Assembly (NCBI GenBank): GCA_950097015.1
Contig: CATNEN010000038.1
Span: 8,814,001 to 8,878,000 of the forward strand
Direction of reading: 5' to 3'
DNA length: 64,000 nucleotides
Origin: Macrostomum hystrix
Taxonomy: Eukaryota; Platyhelminthes; Macrostomidae
Part shown: piece by piece, positions 22,441 to 33,744 of the stretch
Layout: each line of letters opens with the position of its first letter
Numbering within the stretch: position 1 is the first letter of the stretch
The notes under the pieces: model-generated
What the model saw: only the letters and a program-made list of their open reading frames with translations
Told to the model about the DNA's origin: nothing
Databases searched by the model: none
Position numbers and translations under genes: made by a program

Positions 22441-23284
22441 GGCGACAAAGGTCTTGGTTGTTTTCACGCGTCGGAGGGGTTAATTCTATTTATAGCACAG
22501 AGCGCGAGCGGTAGAATTTCTAGAATCTTTTCCATACAAGGCAAAAAGAGGGATCAGAAAAGATTCAGGAAATTATAATAAACTTAAGCATTAACATAAG
22601 TAAGAGCTTCTAGAAATTTCCTTCCGGAATTAGTAACGAAACCCCACAACACATCCTACGTCTCTCTAAATAAAATTTTATCCGCGCAGAGGTGCCGAAT
22701 ACCAATACGTTAAGAATGTGGCGTCTTTTTTAATCTTTTTTTAATACTTGCACGATTAGTTTTGAAACTAAGAATTCATCAAGAACTCATTATAATAAAA
22801 AATAACCTTTTAATTAACCAAGTTCAAACCGAAATTAAATTTTAAAACGTGTCAAAGTTGTTGCATCAATTGGTCGATGTTTTGGTACTATAGAGTCTAG
22901 CAAACTGAAATGCCGTCACTTTTTACCGTCACAAACGATCAAAGCAGTGTTCTGATTCCAAATGTCCATAAATAGATCCAATAACTGCAACTGCGACAGC
23001 AATTTACTGTATTTCGGACACTAGGGCCACTTATTTTTATTGTAGTGGCACTTGTTACGAATTTAGGCAAGTTACAATTCGTAATCGTATCGGACATTGT
23101 GCAACTGCATGTGCAGACAATCGAACGGTAGAGTGAAAAATCTGCGAATGAAACTCATTTCCACATTAGGCCGGTGACTACTGACGTAGTAATTAAGCAC
23201 CTTTTCTATTGCTTCCTGATTTTTCCGACACTAGTCCACTAGCTTGTTCATCATTCACATTGAAACTATTCGGTTGCAAAAGCA
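22441..23284. other. AT-rich interval, nothing identified
   Basis: No coding features or repeat structure that I could support. It forms the 3' flank of the glycine-rich gene. Confidence 0.4.
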
Positions 23285-23984
23285 TCACTCGCAAGCAGTT
23301 GCAGTCCGGTTCAGCAGCACCCGGCCATGCGGCTGTGAGTTGGCGCCGGCTGCTGCTGCACAGTCGAAGCCGCTGCAGAAGGAGCCACCGCCTCCTCCTC
23401 CTCGGCTAGGATCGCTCCCGGTTCCTCCGCCGCTGAAGCCGCCGCGGCCTCCGCTAGAGCCGATACGAGACGCGCTGCAGCAGCCGGCACCACCACCGCC
23501 TCCTCCGAAGCCGCCATCGCCCGTCATAGGTGCGATGCAGCCAGAGCTGCGAGCTCCTCCGAGCCAGCCGTCGACGCGGCTCAGCCCGGGACCTCCGAAG
23601 TCCGAGTTGCTGTTCGGGACAGCCGAAGCGATCCAGCCAGCGCCGGGGCCGCCAACGGAGAACTCCAAGTTCATGACTGCTCTTGGCGACACTAGACCCG
23701 GCCCTCCGCTGCCACCGAGACCGAGATAGTTCAGCAGAGTGACACTCAGAGGGCTGGAGTTGGTGCCGTTGGTTCCATTGATGCCTCCATCAATGCCTGG
23801 ATGTCAAGGTCGAAATCGCACAATGAAGAATTCATTAATGTCGTATAAAAGTTATCTGCGAGTCCTGCACTATGTCAGCTGGCAAGCTTTCGATGATAAG
23901 CTCTAGAGTGCATGTGAATCTTGTGGATACTTTAGGTTGGCGAATATAAGAATAATTTAGTGCTGTTTACTTACAATTAAGTAT

Positions 23985-25090
23985 ACGAGGGTCATGTCAA
24001 AAGTTTCAGCAATCAGCTAATAATTTTCAACTTTAAGGTTTCAGAACAAATAACAGTTTAAAATCCTTTAAAGTAATATCCGCTGGCTCCCAGCGGGTTG
24101 GCAGCTTCTGGATTCCATCGGCGGCTCCTGAAGTGCACAGCTCTTTCGGAATGTGGCCGACCTCCTTGAAAAGGCAGTGATAGCGGCGCCCTCGGAGCTG
24201 GTTCTTGAGTTTCGGGAAGAGGTCAAAGGTCCTGCACAATGCGCCCTGTGTGCGAAATGGCATTGTCGTGCAGAAGAAGAGGACCCAGTGCCATCGTCTG
24301 TGGGCGCTTCTTGCGCAAGGCTGGCCGAAGATGGTTTATGATAAAATTGCGATAAAATTGTTGGCTGATCTTTTTGCCCCTCGGGAACACGGTGGATAAG
24401 AACGATGCCGAACATGTCGTAACATATGCGATGATCATCATCTTGTTGGCTCCTCTGCAGCGCCGCAGAACCAATGGCCTTGATGCTCCAGCAGTGGTGC
24501 TCGATTGCCACTCCGAGTTCTGGCTCGTGAGGTTTGGCTCATGCGAACAGGCCCAGGTTTCATCAAGAGTCACAATGCGCTCCAGGAAGGCCGAGCCCTT
24601 TTGCCTGAAGCGACACAGAAGCTGCCGCGCTGTTGCGATTCCTGCCTTGGGCTCTTCTGTGAGATGGTGCTGCACCCACCTGGCTGTGACCTTCCGAAGT
24701 ATAAGGTCTTGCGTGAGGATCCGATGTATGCTTGACGAGGGAATGCCGGACAGCTCAGCCATTTCTTCACATGTCCAGCAGATCTTGGATCAATTCGACA
24801 TTCGAGTCTGAGCACGCTTCCTTTGGTCTTCCAGACGCGGGTCGTCTTCAATGTCAGAGCGCCGATTCTTGAACCGATTATACCAGTTATACACGGCCCG
24901 CTGACTCATTGCATTCGGTCCATGTGCCTGCAACAACTGACGAGCACTTGTGCTGCTGGAACTCCCCGAAGACACTCAGTTTTAATGTAAGCGCGCTGTT
25001 CCAACTCTGACTTAATCTCCGTTTTTGCTTTGCCGGCTGATTTCTGATTAAACAGCTCACAAAAATGTTGCAGGGACTACTTTTTTTAAG
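23985..25090 (-). mobile_element. Degenerate mariner-family transposon
   Basis: Minus-strand fragments in several frames give, in order, a helix-turn-helix portion (MSQRAVYNWYNRFKNRRSD), a catalytic-core piece with IVTLDETW (first Asp, near 24564) and LLLHDNAISHTG (second Asp, near 24258), and the mariner tail LFPKLKNQLRGRR. The third catalytic Asp is not evident. At least two frameshifts make it non-autonomous. The left end near TACGAGGGTCATGTCAAAAG resembles a mariner terminal repeat; the right end is poorly defined. It sits in the last intron of the Gly-rich gene, in the same orientation. Confidence 0.82.
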
Positions 25091-25094
25091 GTAC

Positions 25095-25245
25095 CGAGCT
25101 TAAATTTTCAATTCAATTCCATAGCGCTTTAGTTGACACGGCCTAAAATGGGTAGCATTTTCAGCTGGGTCGGAATTTTTATGGGTGTCGCCGTCTTCCC
25201 AGACCACGGTCTTTTAAGCTGGTCGCAGCTGCTTGTGAAGCAACT
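25095..25245 (+). repeat. SINE-A fragment (old)
   Basis: GGGTAGCATTTTCAGCTGGG, GGGTGTCGCCGTCTTCCCAG and CCACGGTCTTTTAAGCTG correspond in order to the SINE-A body, with many substitutions. Confidence 0.5.
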
Positions 25246-25839
25246 ATTTCTCTATTTCTCTCATCTTTCAACCATAAAACAATCTGTTTAGCGTCAAATC
25301 AGTGATGCAAAATAAACAAGCGGCTCTTCATGCTAATTTTTTATTTCTGAATTCTCACCATCGAAATAGCCGGCGCCGCCACCGCCTCCAGCTGCCAGTA
25401 GAAGCTGCGGACTGCCGCCGCTTCCGATGATGTACACGAAGCTGCCACCGCCACCTCCTGAGCCAAAATTGCAACCAGTCTTACCTCCTGCCTGGCCCGC
25501 AACAACTTCGAGTCGAGAGCGAAGCGAAGTTTTCAGCTGCAAAGGCGCGCCTACCAGCTAGAACGCCACTCTTGGTGCTTGAACCGCCCTGTGCTCCGAA
25601 AGCCTCGATTCTGTAGCAGCCCGTGACGTTGATAGCAACATTCTGGACGACTCCTAACCTGCCGTGCTGCTGTCTGCAATGATTTGTTTGGTTCGCAAAT
25701 TACTACCTAGCTGGTGTACGCTTCGCGGCTCCAGAAGCTACATTACCAAACTGTCATGAACTTCAATTGAAGGCAGACAAAAAACTCGTCGATTCAGAGT
25801 ACCAAGGTAAAAATGGATCCGTTTGAAAACTTGGCACTA

Positions 25840-26165
25840 GGGTGCTCTCCATAGTGTTTGCCTCTAGCACCAAGGTCCATCAGCTCGATTCCGCATCGAG
25901 GCCACACTATTTTGTGCCGCAACAGCGGAGGGTAGACTCGGTAACATGTCTAACAACTTACGCCCTTTAGTTCCAGACTTCAAGGGCAGTGAGAGTGATC
26001 TCAGTGCCTTATGATGAGTAAGTCAGCGCATATGTACAAACATGTGTGAGTATGTGCCTGCGTAAGGTATCATAGTGCGTGTTTGCCTATGGTCTACTGT
26101 CACCTGATGATGTGCTATTGTGCACAGCATCCTGCAAATAGTAGTACTAATATTATTTTCTTTAT
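25840..26165 (+). repeat. SINE-B copy
   Basis: The tRNA-like head has TTTGCCTCTAGCACCAAGG and CAGCTCGATTCCGCATCGAG. The body has TCAAGGGCAGTGAGAGTG and CGCATATGTACAAACATGTG, and a short AAT-type tail lies near 26150. It is antisense within the Gly-rich gene. Confidence 0.7.
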
Positions 26166-26910
26166 GGTTAAAACTCATAGCCGAAAATTCACACTGCCGA
26201 AGACAGAAGCTATAAGATCAAAACATCTTCGATAGCTCTATAGCTCTAAGCTGTACAGATGACACGAAGGGAAGTACTGTATATAAAGCTCAGGGTTTCT
26301 ATGGGGCCGTGTGCAGGTTTGTAACCGAATGCCAGACTGCATCCGTCCAGTAATTTCTCAAAGAGCGAAGAGCAGATCTAGGGAAGTTTCAGCGCTCTAA
26401 ACTTCATGGAGAAGTTACTCGCTCTGAAAGACAAGGTTGATTGCCAAGTTCTGCCTCTTCTTTAGCAGCTGCTGTTTGAAGTCCTCTGACCTCCACAGCT
26501 TGACAGCGTTGTCGTCAGGTGAACCCAGAACCCTCGTCACGTGACTGTCGTTCGTGCCCACCTGACCAGACGACTCGTCGTTGATGACGAGCAGCTGGCA
26601 GATGCGGTTTGTTACATTCTAAACTGCGGCAGCACAGGCTCTCTTCTCGTACCATGTGAGGCACTCGAGGTCGGAGCGGAAGTCGGACTCCTTGAGCAGA
26701 CTGCTGCTCACGGAACTGTCGATAACAACTGATTCGTTGAGAAGCAGCTCAAACTCGCGACTGGTCCCAGCAGCGACCCTCACTGAAACAGATTTGAGTC
26801 AGCTCAAGAATGATTCCAAATGATTTCAATTATTTTTTAAAACAGAGAGAGAAGTAGCACTCACGGACTGTTTGAGCAAGCAGCATAGCAACAAGTGTTA
26901 GTATGTACAT

Positions 26911-27845
26911 ATTCAGTGCAATATTCAGTGCAGTTTAGTTCCTCTAAAGGCTGGGGCTCCACTTTGTGGAGATAGCAGAGAGTTTAAGTAGGCAATGGCG
27001 ATGTCATTGCGGCGAGCCTTGTCCTGGATCCCGCACTCAAGACTCGTTAATGGGCTTGGCGACTATTTACGATTTACCTGTATGCAGCGAATTTTCGAAT
27101 CGTTTGGCCTCCATCAAAACTAAGGCTTGTTTTTAGTTAACTTCTACCCTGTCACATTGCCAATTATTTCCTGACCAGGAGTTGCATTCCAACAGAACTG
27201 GCTACCCCCATCAGTGAGTGCATGCGCCAGAATGTCAAGGCACTTTAACATGCTGAGTTGGCTACCCTGCCGCTGGCGCATCTGGCATAAATTAGTCGAG
27301 TTTGCATCCAGCAGCTTGAGTCCTCGCGGCTACTGCCGTGGAGCCTGGGCGGAATTCGGATTGAAGACTAAAATGCTATTAAGTAAACACACCCACTTGC
27401 TGACTAAGCGATTGTCACAATGCCTTCGCCGCGGTATTGACAGCTTAGAATAATAAGAGGAGTCTTCCATCAGCTACTGAGCGCTCTCCAACTCGCAAAA
27501 AAACTATAGCTTCACTGCTTATCTGAAACTTTTTCTACACCCTCAAGTTGAACCGTAATTTTTCGTGAATGTAAATCTAACACTTACTGACCCATTTTCA
27601 GATCCTGCGCCGCTCCTAAAACAAAAAGTATACTCAGCAATAATTTTAAGACTATACTCAGCAATATTAAAAACCGCCACCCTAGAGCGAGGGGAACGGT
27701 TGATCTCAACTCACTGCCGCAAATTACGTAATGTGCACCTGACTGCAAGGAGGGCTACCGTGGGAGAGTGGGGTGGGTAAAGGGTTATCGCGAAGTTCAA
27801 AATGGATGATTTAGCACACTCAGTCAAAATGCAGCTAACGAGTAA
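26911..27845. other. Intergenic interval upstream of the Gly-rich gene
   Basis: No supported gene or repeat. It contains the presumed minus-strand promoter of the Gly-rich gene near 26911-27000; no clear core element was seen. Confidence 0.4.
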
Positions 27846-28528
27846 CCAGTATTACTCGTTATCTCCAAAATGGTTCGCCACATGACAGATGGTGAACGAT
27901 GGCGAGCCATAGGCATGCTTGAGGCCGGAATGTCCATCCGAGCAGTAGCCCGTCAATTCGGCAGATCACGTTCGACGATTCGCAGCCTTCTGCAGAAGTG
28001 CAGAGACACTGGCAAGTGTCGCGCACGCAAGTCGTGGAGTCCAGCGCCGTCATCTGCGCAGCACAGCAAGGCTGATCGGCGACTGCTGCGAATTGTGAGG
28101 GGAAACCCCACCTTACCTGCCACATTGCTTCGACTCATCTGTGGTGAAAGAATCAGGCGCGGGAAAATCTTGAGCGCCCAAACAATTCGACGGAGAATTT
28201 GGGCGGCTGGGCTGCGCTGCCGCAAGATGCGCAAGCGACCCCGACTGACGCCTGCTCACTGCGCCACACGAGAGCTGTGGGCGATGCTGCGAATTCACTG
28301 GAGGCAGCAGCAATGGCGACGCGTCGTATTCACTGATGAGAGCCGCTTCCGCCTCTTTCAGGCAGACGGTCGCGTTCGTGTTTGGCGAGAGCCGCGGCAG
28401 GAAATGCTGCAACAGCACGTTCAAGACTACGACGGACAGTCAGCCTCGGTGCATGTTTGGGCGGGGATCACGTTGAACGCCAAGAGCTTGTCTTTCTGGA
28501 CTCAAATGTAACGGCAGGCGTCTACGCT
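27846..28528 (+). mobile_element. Tc1-like transposase, 3'-truncated
   Basis: The frame at 27870-28511 gives 213 residues; a full Tc1 transposase has about 340. The N-terminal helix-turn-helix is MTDGERWRAIGMLEAGMSIR and VARQFGRSRSTI, followed by a paired-like second domain and the first catalytic motif VVFTDESRFRLF. VHVWAGIT follows. A one-base shift near 28490 then moves the reading into LVFLDSNVTAGVY. Continuation stops where gypsy-like sequence begins at about 28530. The second and third catalytic acids are absent, so it is dead. Just 5', ACGAGTAA and TTACTCGT form a short inverted repeat. Confidence 0.8.
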
Positions 28529-28529
28529 A

Positions 28530-30150
28530 ATTAACTTTGGTTAACTTGACTCAGTCTCGTCTCGCTCATTTGACTAGCAGACACAACACTGGCATCGCAG
28601 CAGAGGCTAGAGCAAACTCCCCCAAACCAGCACAGTCCAGCCAATCAACTCACGACAGCATGCAAGAAGCCAGGAAGATTGTGCTGCTCACTCACTGCCT
28701 TGGGCACGAAGGAGTACGAATCTACCGGACTCTCTCGGCTGATCAGGAAACAGCTCCGACAACACTAGCAGCGATCTCCTGAAGCAGCACTTCCAGCCAG
28801 CAGTGAGCGTGTATGGCGTGAGGCACGAATTCCGGAAGTGCGTCCAGCGAAGCGCCGAAGGCGTGCAAGCCTGTGTGGTAAATCTGCGCCATGCCGCCAA
28901 GGACTGCCAGTTCGGAGTCCTCCATGACGACCTCATATTGGACCAGCTGATTTTTGGCACCTCGTCCTCAAAGGTGCGCGAAAGACTTCTACTTGAGAAG
29001 GAGCTCACGCTGGGTGGGGCAATCCAAATTGCAGCCCAGGTGGAAATGGCGGTCCAGAGTGAGAAGTCGCTGACTGACAAGACAGCAGCCGGAGACGGCA
29101 TCAAGAGATCAACTTTAAGAGAGCTTCTTACGACGCCAAGCAGCGCCAGAACCAGTTCTGCTACCAGTGATCCGCGCTGTGCGGCACGAGGGAAGCCGTG
29201 CACGAAGTGTGGGAGACTCAACCACTTCGCCAAGGTGTTCAAGAGCAGCACGACGGCACCGACGCCAAGTAGCACCGACGGCACGACGGCACAGGCCACA
29301 AGAAGATTCAAGGCGTGGAGATAGACAGCTCCAGACAGCAGAGTATCTTCGCTGTCGAGTCGAGCAACAAAGGCGAGTACAAGAGGGCCAGCATAAGAAT
29401 CAACGGTCACAGCTAGCATCCCGTTACTGGTGGACACAGCCGCCAAAGTCTCCATCCTCAGCGTGGAGACAAGCCGCAAAATCTTCGAATCTAAAATCCC
29501 TCTGCGCCGGTCCGAGAAAAAGCTGCTGTCCTACAACGGCTCCAGTATCAGCGTCGCCGGCGAGATCGATGCCAGGGTCCAGTTCGACGGCGTTCAGCTT
29601 CCGTTGTTCACCTTCACAATTGGTGATGGACGGCGACGACCTGATGGGCATCTACCTGATGGACAAACTCGACTGCAAGGTCCTCGGACCTTCCGGCCAT
29701 CAAATCTTCACTATTAGCTCGGGTACCGAGGCTTCAGGTATGCCACCTATGCCAGATTGAATTCCTGCCAAGTACCACACTTTAGGCACCGGTCTCGGCC
29801 TTCCAGAAGATCGTCGGCAAGATCCTGGAAGGCATTGACGGCGTCATGCACTATCAAGATGACATCGCAGTGCGCACGGCAACGGAAGCCGAGCATGACA
29901 AACGCCTTCTCCGAGTCCTGAACAAGCTGCTGCAGCACCAAGTCACCATCAACCTCAAGAATTGTGTTCTTTCAAGGTTTCGGAGATCGAGTTCGTCGGA
30001 CATCGGATCAGCGCCACCGGCATCCAGCCGCTTCAGTCCCACGCTGAGTCGGTAGAGCAATTCTCAAGGCACCGATGACGAACGTGCCGGAGCTCGTTTC
30101 CTTCCTCGGCTTCGCAAAGTTCCTCCAGTTCTACATCAGGAACCTGTTGC
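28530..30150 (+). mobile_element. Ty3/gypsy-like retrotransposon remnant (gag, protease, partial RT)
   Basis: The gag piece starts near 28650 (IVLLTHCLGHEGVRIYRTL) and continues in another frame from 28803 (SVYGVRHEFRKC, DLILDQLIFGT), ending in a zinc-knuckle-like CTKCGRLNHFAKVF where the last Cys is replaced. A protease piece (29393-29717) has VDTAAKVSIL and IGDGRRR; the usual Asp-Thr-Gly is Asp-Thr-Ala. The RT is internally deleted: after 29760 only FQKIVGKILEGIDGVMHYQDD and the palm/thumb tail (SFLGFAKFLQFYIRNL) remain. No integrase and no pair of LTRs were found. It appears inserted into, or joined to, the truncated Tc1. Confidence 0.78.
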
Positions 30151-30589
30151 ATGTCGCAACACAACACAACACTCTCTCTTTACTGACATTCAGAAAACGT
30201 AGGGGCGTGACATGGACTTCCATATCTAGCATATAAATTGGAGAAGAAATTATATATTTATATATTATTTGCCGCAACATTATAATATAAGGCCATATGC
30301 TTTTCGCGCCTTACCGAGTATAGACCAGAATCGATTCCCTTTTTTATAGCTTCTCAGCTTTGACCTTTCACGTGTAACATTAGTTGAACTGACTGAACGT
30401 GCTTGTACAAACGCGTTATAATTTTTTGTTTGAGTTATTTACTGGTTAGCTTCTCTAATGATCAAGAGCATTTCGGTGAGACATTGACAGTTACTGTCGT
30501 CTGTCGAAAAAAGATATGTTTTATTTAAAATCAGAGAAGCGAGAAAGGCTAAACCATTCTAGGTGCGTGGTTGCCAGGAGAAATGCTTC

Positions 30590-30745
30590 ATCTCTTCCAA
30601 CTGTCTCATCTCTATCGTGTCAAATCTCCCCGGGTCTCATCTCTCGCGAGTCTCGACTCATCTCTCCCGAGCCCCAACCGTCTCATATCTCTCCTATCTC
30701 ATATCTATCCAGTGCCTCATATATTCAGTGTCTCATTTCTTCCGT
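30590..30745. repeat. Degenerate CT-rich minisatellite, 16-bp-like unit
   Basis: Units of the form TCTCATCTCTCCCGxx, heavily diverged. They match the better-preserved array in GAA intron 1 (46290-47000). Confidence 0.7.
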
Positions 30746-31427
30746 GCATCATAAATAAAATCAGATTAATGTGAAATCCTAGTTTCTTAGAAAAGTGATT
30801 CTTGGAAGTTAAAATTATCGCATAAAATAAAAGAAGCGCACTACGTTAATAAGTTATTAAGCCAGCTGCAATATAAAACCATGATGCCTATTATTGCAGT
30901 GCTTATTGGTATGGTCCAGTGTAAATAGTGATGACTAGGCCTATCTATTCCCATGGATCCATGTCAATAATGCCCGCCTTATCTGTTTAGCAGCTTGCTG
31001 GAATAGGCTGTCATATTGTATTTGTACAGATATATGCCAGCTAGGTAAATGCCATCTTTTTCAATTTGCATAATGAAAAATGGAAAATCATCAAAAATAC
31101 ATAGCTTAGTTCCATTCCTATACTAATTCAAATATTGCTTGACTTAAAATATTTAAAAGCAAAGTAAAAATGGTTATATTTTTTACACAAATGTTCAGAT
31201 CCTTTTGTTGTGCCTTTTTATATAATTAGGCCTAGGCCCCTAGCTAATATTAAAACTCAATAAAATGTTTTCTTTGGTGTTTAAAATGATTTTATTGGCA
31301 CTAAGACAGACTTAAATGCTGTTTTTAACATATTCTAATGACTTGAATGCACCCACAGGCTATGGGTTTAATTGGTCTAATTTCTATCCAGTTAAAGAGA
31401 TATATAACCTTAATAAGCTTAAATATA

Positions 31428-31963
31428 AGGCAATGCTTATCCCCACGGTACCGTAGAAATAATTTTTGTCTTATTCCTACGGTACTGTGGGAATAATTTC
31501 CTGCTTATCCGCACGGCACACCGCACTGACGAGATAGCTGTCCTATCATCTATTTTTTTTATCATGACTGCAATTTTCATTTTTTTCTTCTGGTTTTTAA
31601 AAGCAAGTAAACAAATTAAAGTTTTCTGCTTTTTTCGCAAGTAGGGCCTAGTTACCCAATACGGTGGCTTTTTAAGTATATAAAATATATATTTCGATTA
31701 TTTATATATTTAAAAGAATACAACTGAAGTGTGTATTTTTCTAATCTTATAGCTCAAGCCTTCTAAGTCTATAGCTGAAGATAGGACAGCTATCTTGTCA
31801 GTGTGCCATGCGGATAAGCAGGAAATTATTCCCACGGAATATGTTGAAGATAGGACAGCTATCTCGTCAGTGTGCCGTGCAGATAAGCAGGAAATTATTC
31901 CCATGGTACCGTAGGAATAAGACAAAAATTATTTCTACGGTACTGTGGGGATAAGCACTGCCT
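31428..31963. mobile_element. Foldback DNA element with about 125-bp terminal inverted repeats
   Basis: The ends AGGCAATGCTTATCC and GGATAAGCACTGCCT open arms that match over about 125 bp, including GTCTTATTCCTACGGTAC, AATAATTTCCTGCTTATC and GAGATAGCTGTCCTATC. Both sides are flanked by the direct repeat AAATATA (31421-31427 and 31964-31970), a 7-bp target-site duplication. The right arm contains an extra partial duplicate (31779-31850). It is non-coding and non-autonomous. Confidence 0.8.
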
Positions 31964-32080
31964 AAATATAATTTGTCAAAAAGCTTGATCAAATTGAGTA
32001 AAGAATTAGTTGCTGAAATAAAATTGTTTGGAAAAGGTTGGCTTTTGCACAGATGGGATATACAAGATTGTACTTGTATA

Positions 32081-32732
32081 TGTAGGGTAATGTATCATCA
32101 ACCAAACAAGAATGTGTATTTTTTTAACTTCAAACCTAAGCTACAGATTTTCTATTTAAGATATGATGATAAATCAAAAGCCAAGTTATAGAAAACAGTT
32201 ACATCTTTCTAAAAAGTATCTGCTTTTGCTATTTTGTCAGATAGAAAAAAATTTATTCCTGCTTTTTATCTAAAACCGAACAATGATTTTCATGTATCTT
32301 CAAACCAAACAGAGAATTTGATGTTTGGTTTTAAAATTTGAGTGAGTGGTTTAATCTTATTTTAAGGAGTGATCTATCATGAATTATGTCATTTGAAAGC
32401 ATTTTTCATGCTCTATAAATAACTACATTTATGGTCATTTAATTGGCAAGCAACCACATACAATCTTTGTCTAAAGTACATACTGAAAAAATGTTGTTAA
32501 AAAGTATGCTTTTGCAATAAAAATTTCTACTGAAACATCAATATCTTTCTTTCCTCTTAATGCTTCATTGCACATCATGCCTCAGCTTGTAGATAATTTC
32601 TTCAACTTTCAAATTAGTTGTTCTGTGAAACACAATAGCTTGTTTCTGTCTTGCACGAGACCAAGGAAGGAGTCAAAATTCTTGTTCGGTTTTGAAGATA
32701 CACTGTTCGGTTGATGATACATTACCCTACAA
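32081..32732. mobile_element. Third inverted-repeat element, about 650 bp
   Basis: TGTAGGGTAATGTATCATCA (32081-32100) and the reverse complement of that string (near 32710-32731) face each other. The repeated internal motif TGTATCTTCAAAACCGAACA has variants near 32290 and 32690. It has no transposase frame, and a target-site duplication is not clear. Confidence 0.55.
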
Positions 32733-33102
32733 TGTGGTGGTCTATTCTAGCAAGCTGTCATGCAGATAAGGTGGGCATTATTGGCACAGATCTCATGGGA
32801 CCATGTCAATAAGCATTGTCATAAATATTATACATTTCTGTTTATAATAATATGTTTTTTAAACTATCTTTGCTACTAATATAGACATTTTTATATATAG
32901 TTCTTTGTTCTGCAAATTAACTTTAATTCTATATACACAGTATCGGCATAAATTTACTTTTGTTCACGAAATTATTTTCTTTTTTTTATGTTGAACAATG
33001 AAGCGGATAATGTCAACTGGTAGCACAACTGGTGGGAAACATTTTAAATGGCACTGAGCATTGCTCAGTTCAGTTCAATGCAGTCCTGACTGTCTCAGAT
33101 TC

Positions 33103-33363
33103 CTAAACTGGGTAATAATGATGAATCCAGTACAGAATGCTGCCAAAAACCTTGGCAGGCCCCAGGTGAAGGCGTTGCCATAGATACTCTTGGATGTGCG
33201 ATTCAAAGAAGGCATCGCTAGTGCCATGCCACATAGTCTTGTCAGTACTTGCCGTCACTTCCATCAGATCCCTTGAATTCATATTTAGTTCTGTCAGTGC
33301 CTGTGCCAGCAGAACTTCATTCGGTGGCACAATACATGATGGTCTTGGGGGCTGCCCAGCCAT
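33103..33363 (-). CDS. Small unknown protein, 86 residues, divergent from ATG9
   Basis: An ATG at 33363 opens a single-exon frame of 86 codons ending at 33103: MAGQPPRPSCIVPPNE at the start, NMNSRDLMEVT in the middle and YLWQRLHLGPAKVFGSILYW near the end. An upstream in-frame ATG (33393) is possible. There is no signal peptide or clear membrane helix, and I do not recognise the family. Support comes from its position head-to-head with ATG9 and a coding-like composition amid AT-rich DNA. It could be one exon of a longer gene or a chance frame. Confidence 0.4.
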   Translation of the reverse strand: MAGQPPRPSCIVPPNEVLLAQALTELNMNSRDLMEVTASTDKTMWHGTSDAFFESHIQEYLWQRLHLGPAKVFGSILYWIHHYYPV

Positions 33364-33744
33364 TTGCAAATCAGAAGAGTCTTGAAGTCTCAAAAATCCA
33401 AACTATAGTGAGGGCTCAATAAAACTCCAAACAACTCTATGCGGCTACTATGGGCCATAGACAACTCCCATTCATCATTCTGCATCATTGGCACCATTTT
33501 AAAAGAGGAAAATAATTTCGCGAACGAAAGTAAATTTACGCCACAGTACCAACAGAACTTAGGTTTTGGATATTTGGATATGACACTGTGCTAGCCTTCC
33601 TTATCATGGGTGAGACCAATTGGCATGCAATCTCTATTACAATAGCTAGGCCTACTCATCGCAATTCCAGGCTGCAGCTAGAACCAGCCCAGGCATTGGA
33701 TTAGGTTTCAATTAGCCGATTGTCAGTTGATCGCTTCAACTTAG
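33364..33744. promoter_or_regulatory. Divergent intergenic interval, probable shared promoter
   Basis: This 381-bp interval separates the starts of the minus-strand small gene and plus-strand ATG9. No TATA box or Inr was pinned down; the inference rests on arrangement alone. Confidence 0.35.

Larger units (their letters stand above)
23285..26910 (-). pseudogene. Glycine-rich secreted protein gene (ALK/LTK-type Gly-rich domain), apparently disrupted
   Basis: Exon 1 (26910-26865) encodes a signal peptide (MYILTLVAMLLAQTV) with a GTGAGT donor. Exon 2 starts at 26782 and encodes LLLNESVVIDSSVSSSLLKE and, further on, VKLWRSEDFKQQLLKKRQNL. An in-frame TAG at 26621-26619 interrupts it. The next piece (about 25685-25374) begins the Gly-rich domain, with GCYRIEAFGAQGG and later LEVVAGQAGG, then SGGGGGSFVYIIG and LLLAAGGGGGAG. 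These two halves are in different frames, a one-base shift near 25530. The last exon (23798-23285) joins in phase to that piece and ends in GGGGGGSFCSGFDC and a stop. The Gly-rich fold resembles the extracellular domain of ALK/LTK and of many secreted invertebrate proteins. A mariner lies in the last intron. Two lesions suggest a pseudogene, but assembly error is possible. The exon 2 to exon 3 join is unresolved. Confidence 0.6.
30896..32822. mobile_element. Outer foldback element (about 1.9 kb) containing a younger relative
   Basis: The left arm (30896-31009) and right arm (32742-32822) are inverted relatives sharing TGCTTATTG, ATGGTCC, CAATAATGCCC, CCTTATCTG and CAGCTTGCT. The left arm has an extra block of about 35 bp. 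The inner element at 31428-31963 has the related terminal motif RTGCTTATCCCCACGGTACC, so both belong to one family. No transposase was recognised inside. Confidence 0.6.

Noticed and set aside
23244-23729. Plus-strand proline-rich frame (PPPPPP and KPP runs)
   Set aside because: It is the complement of the glycine-rich exon on the minus strand, which joins in phase to the upstream Gly-rich exon.
31973-32191. 72-codon frame inside the foldback region as a transposase
   Set aside because: No helix-turn-helix or catalytic acid motif, and it straddles the end of two elements.
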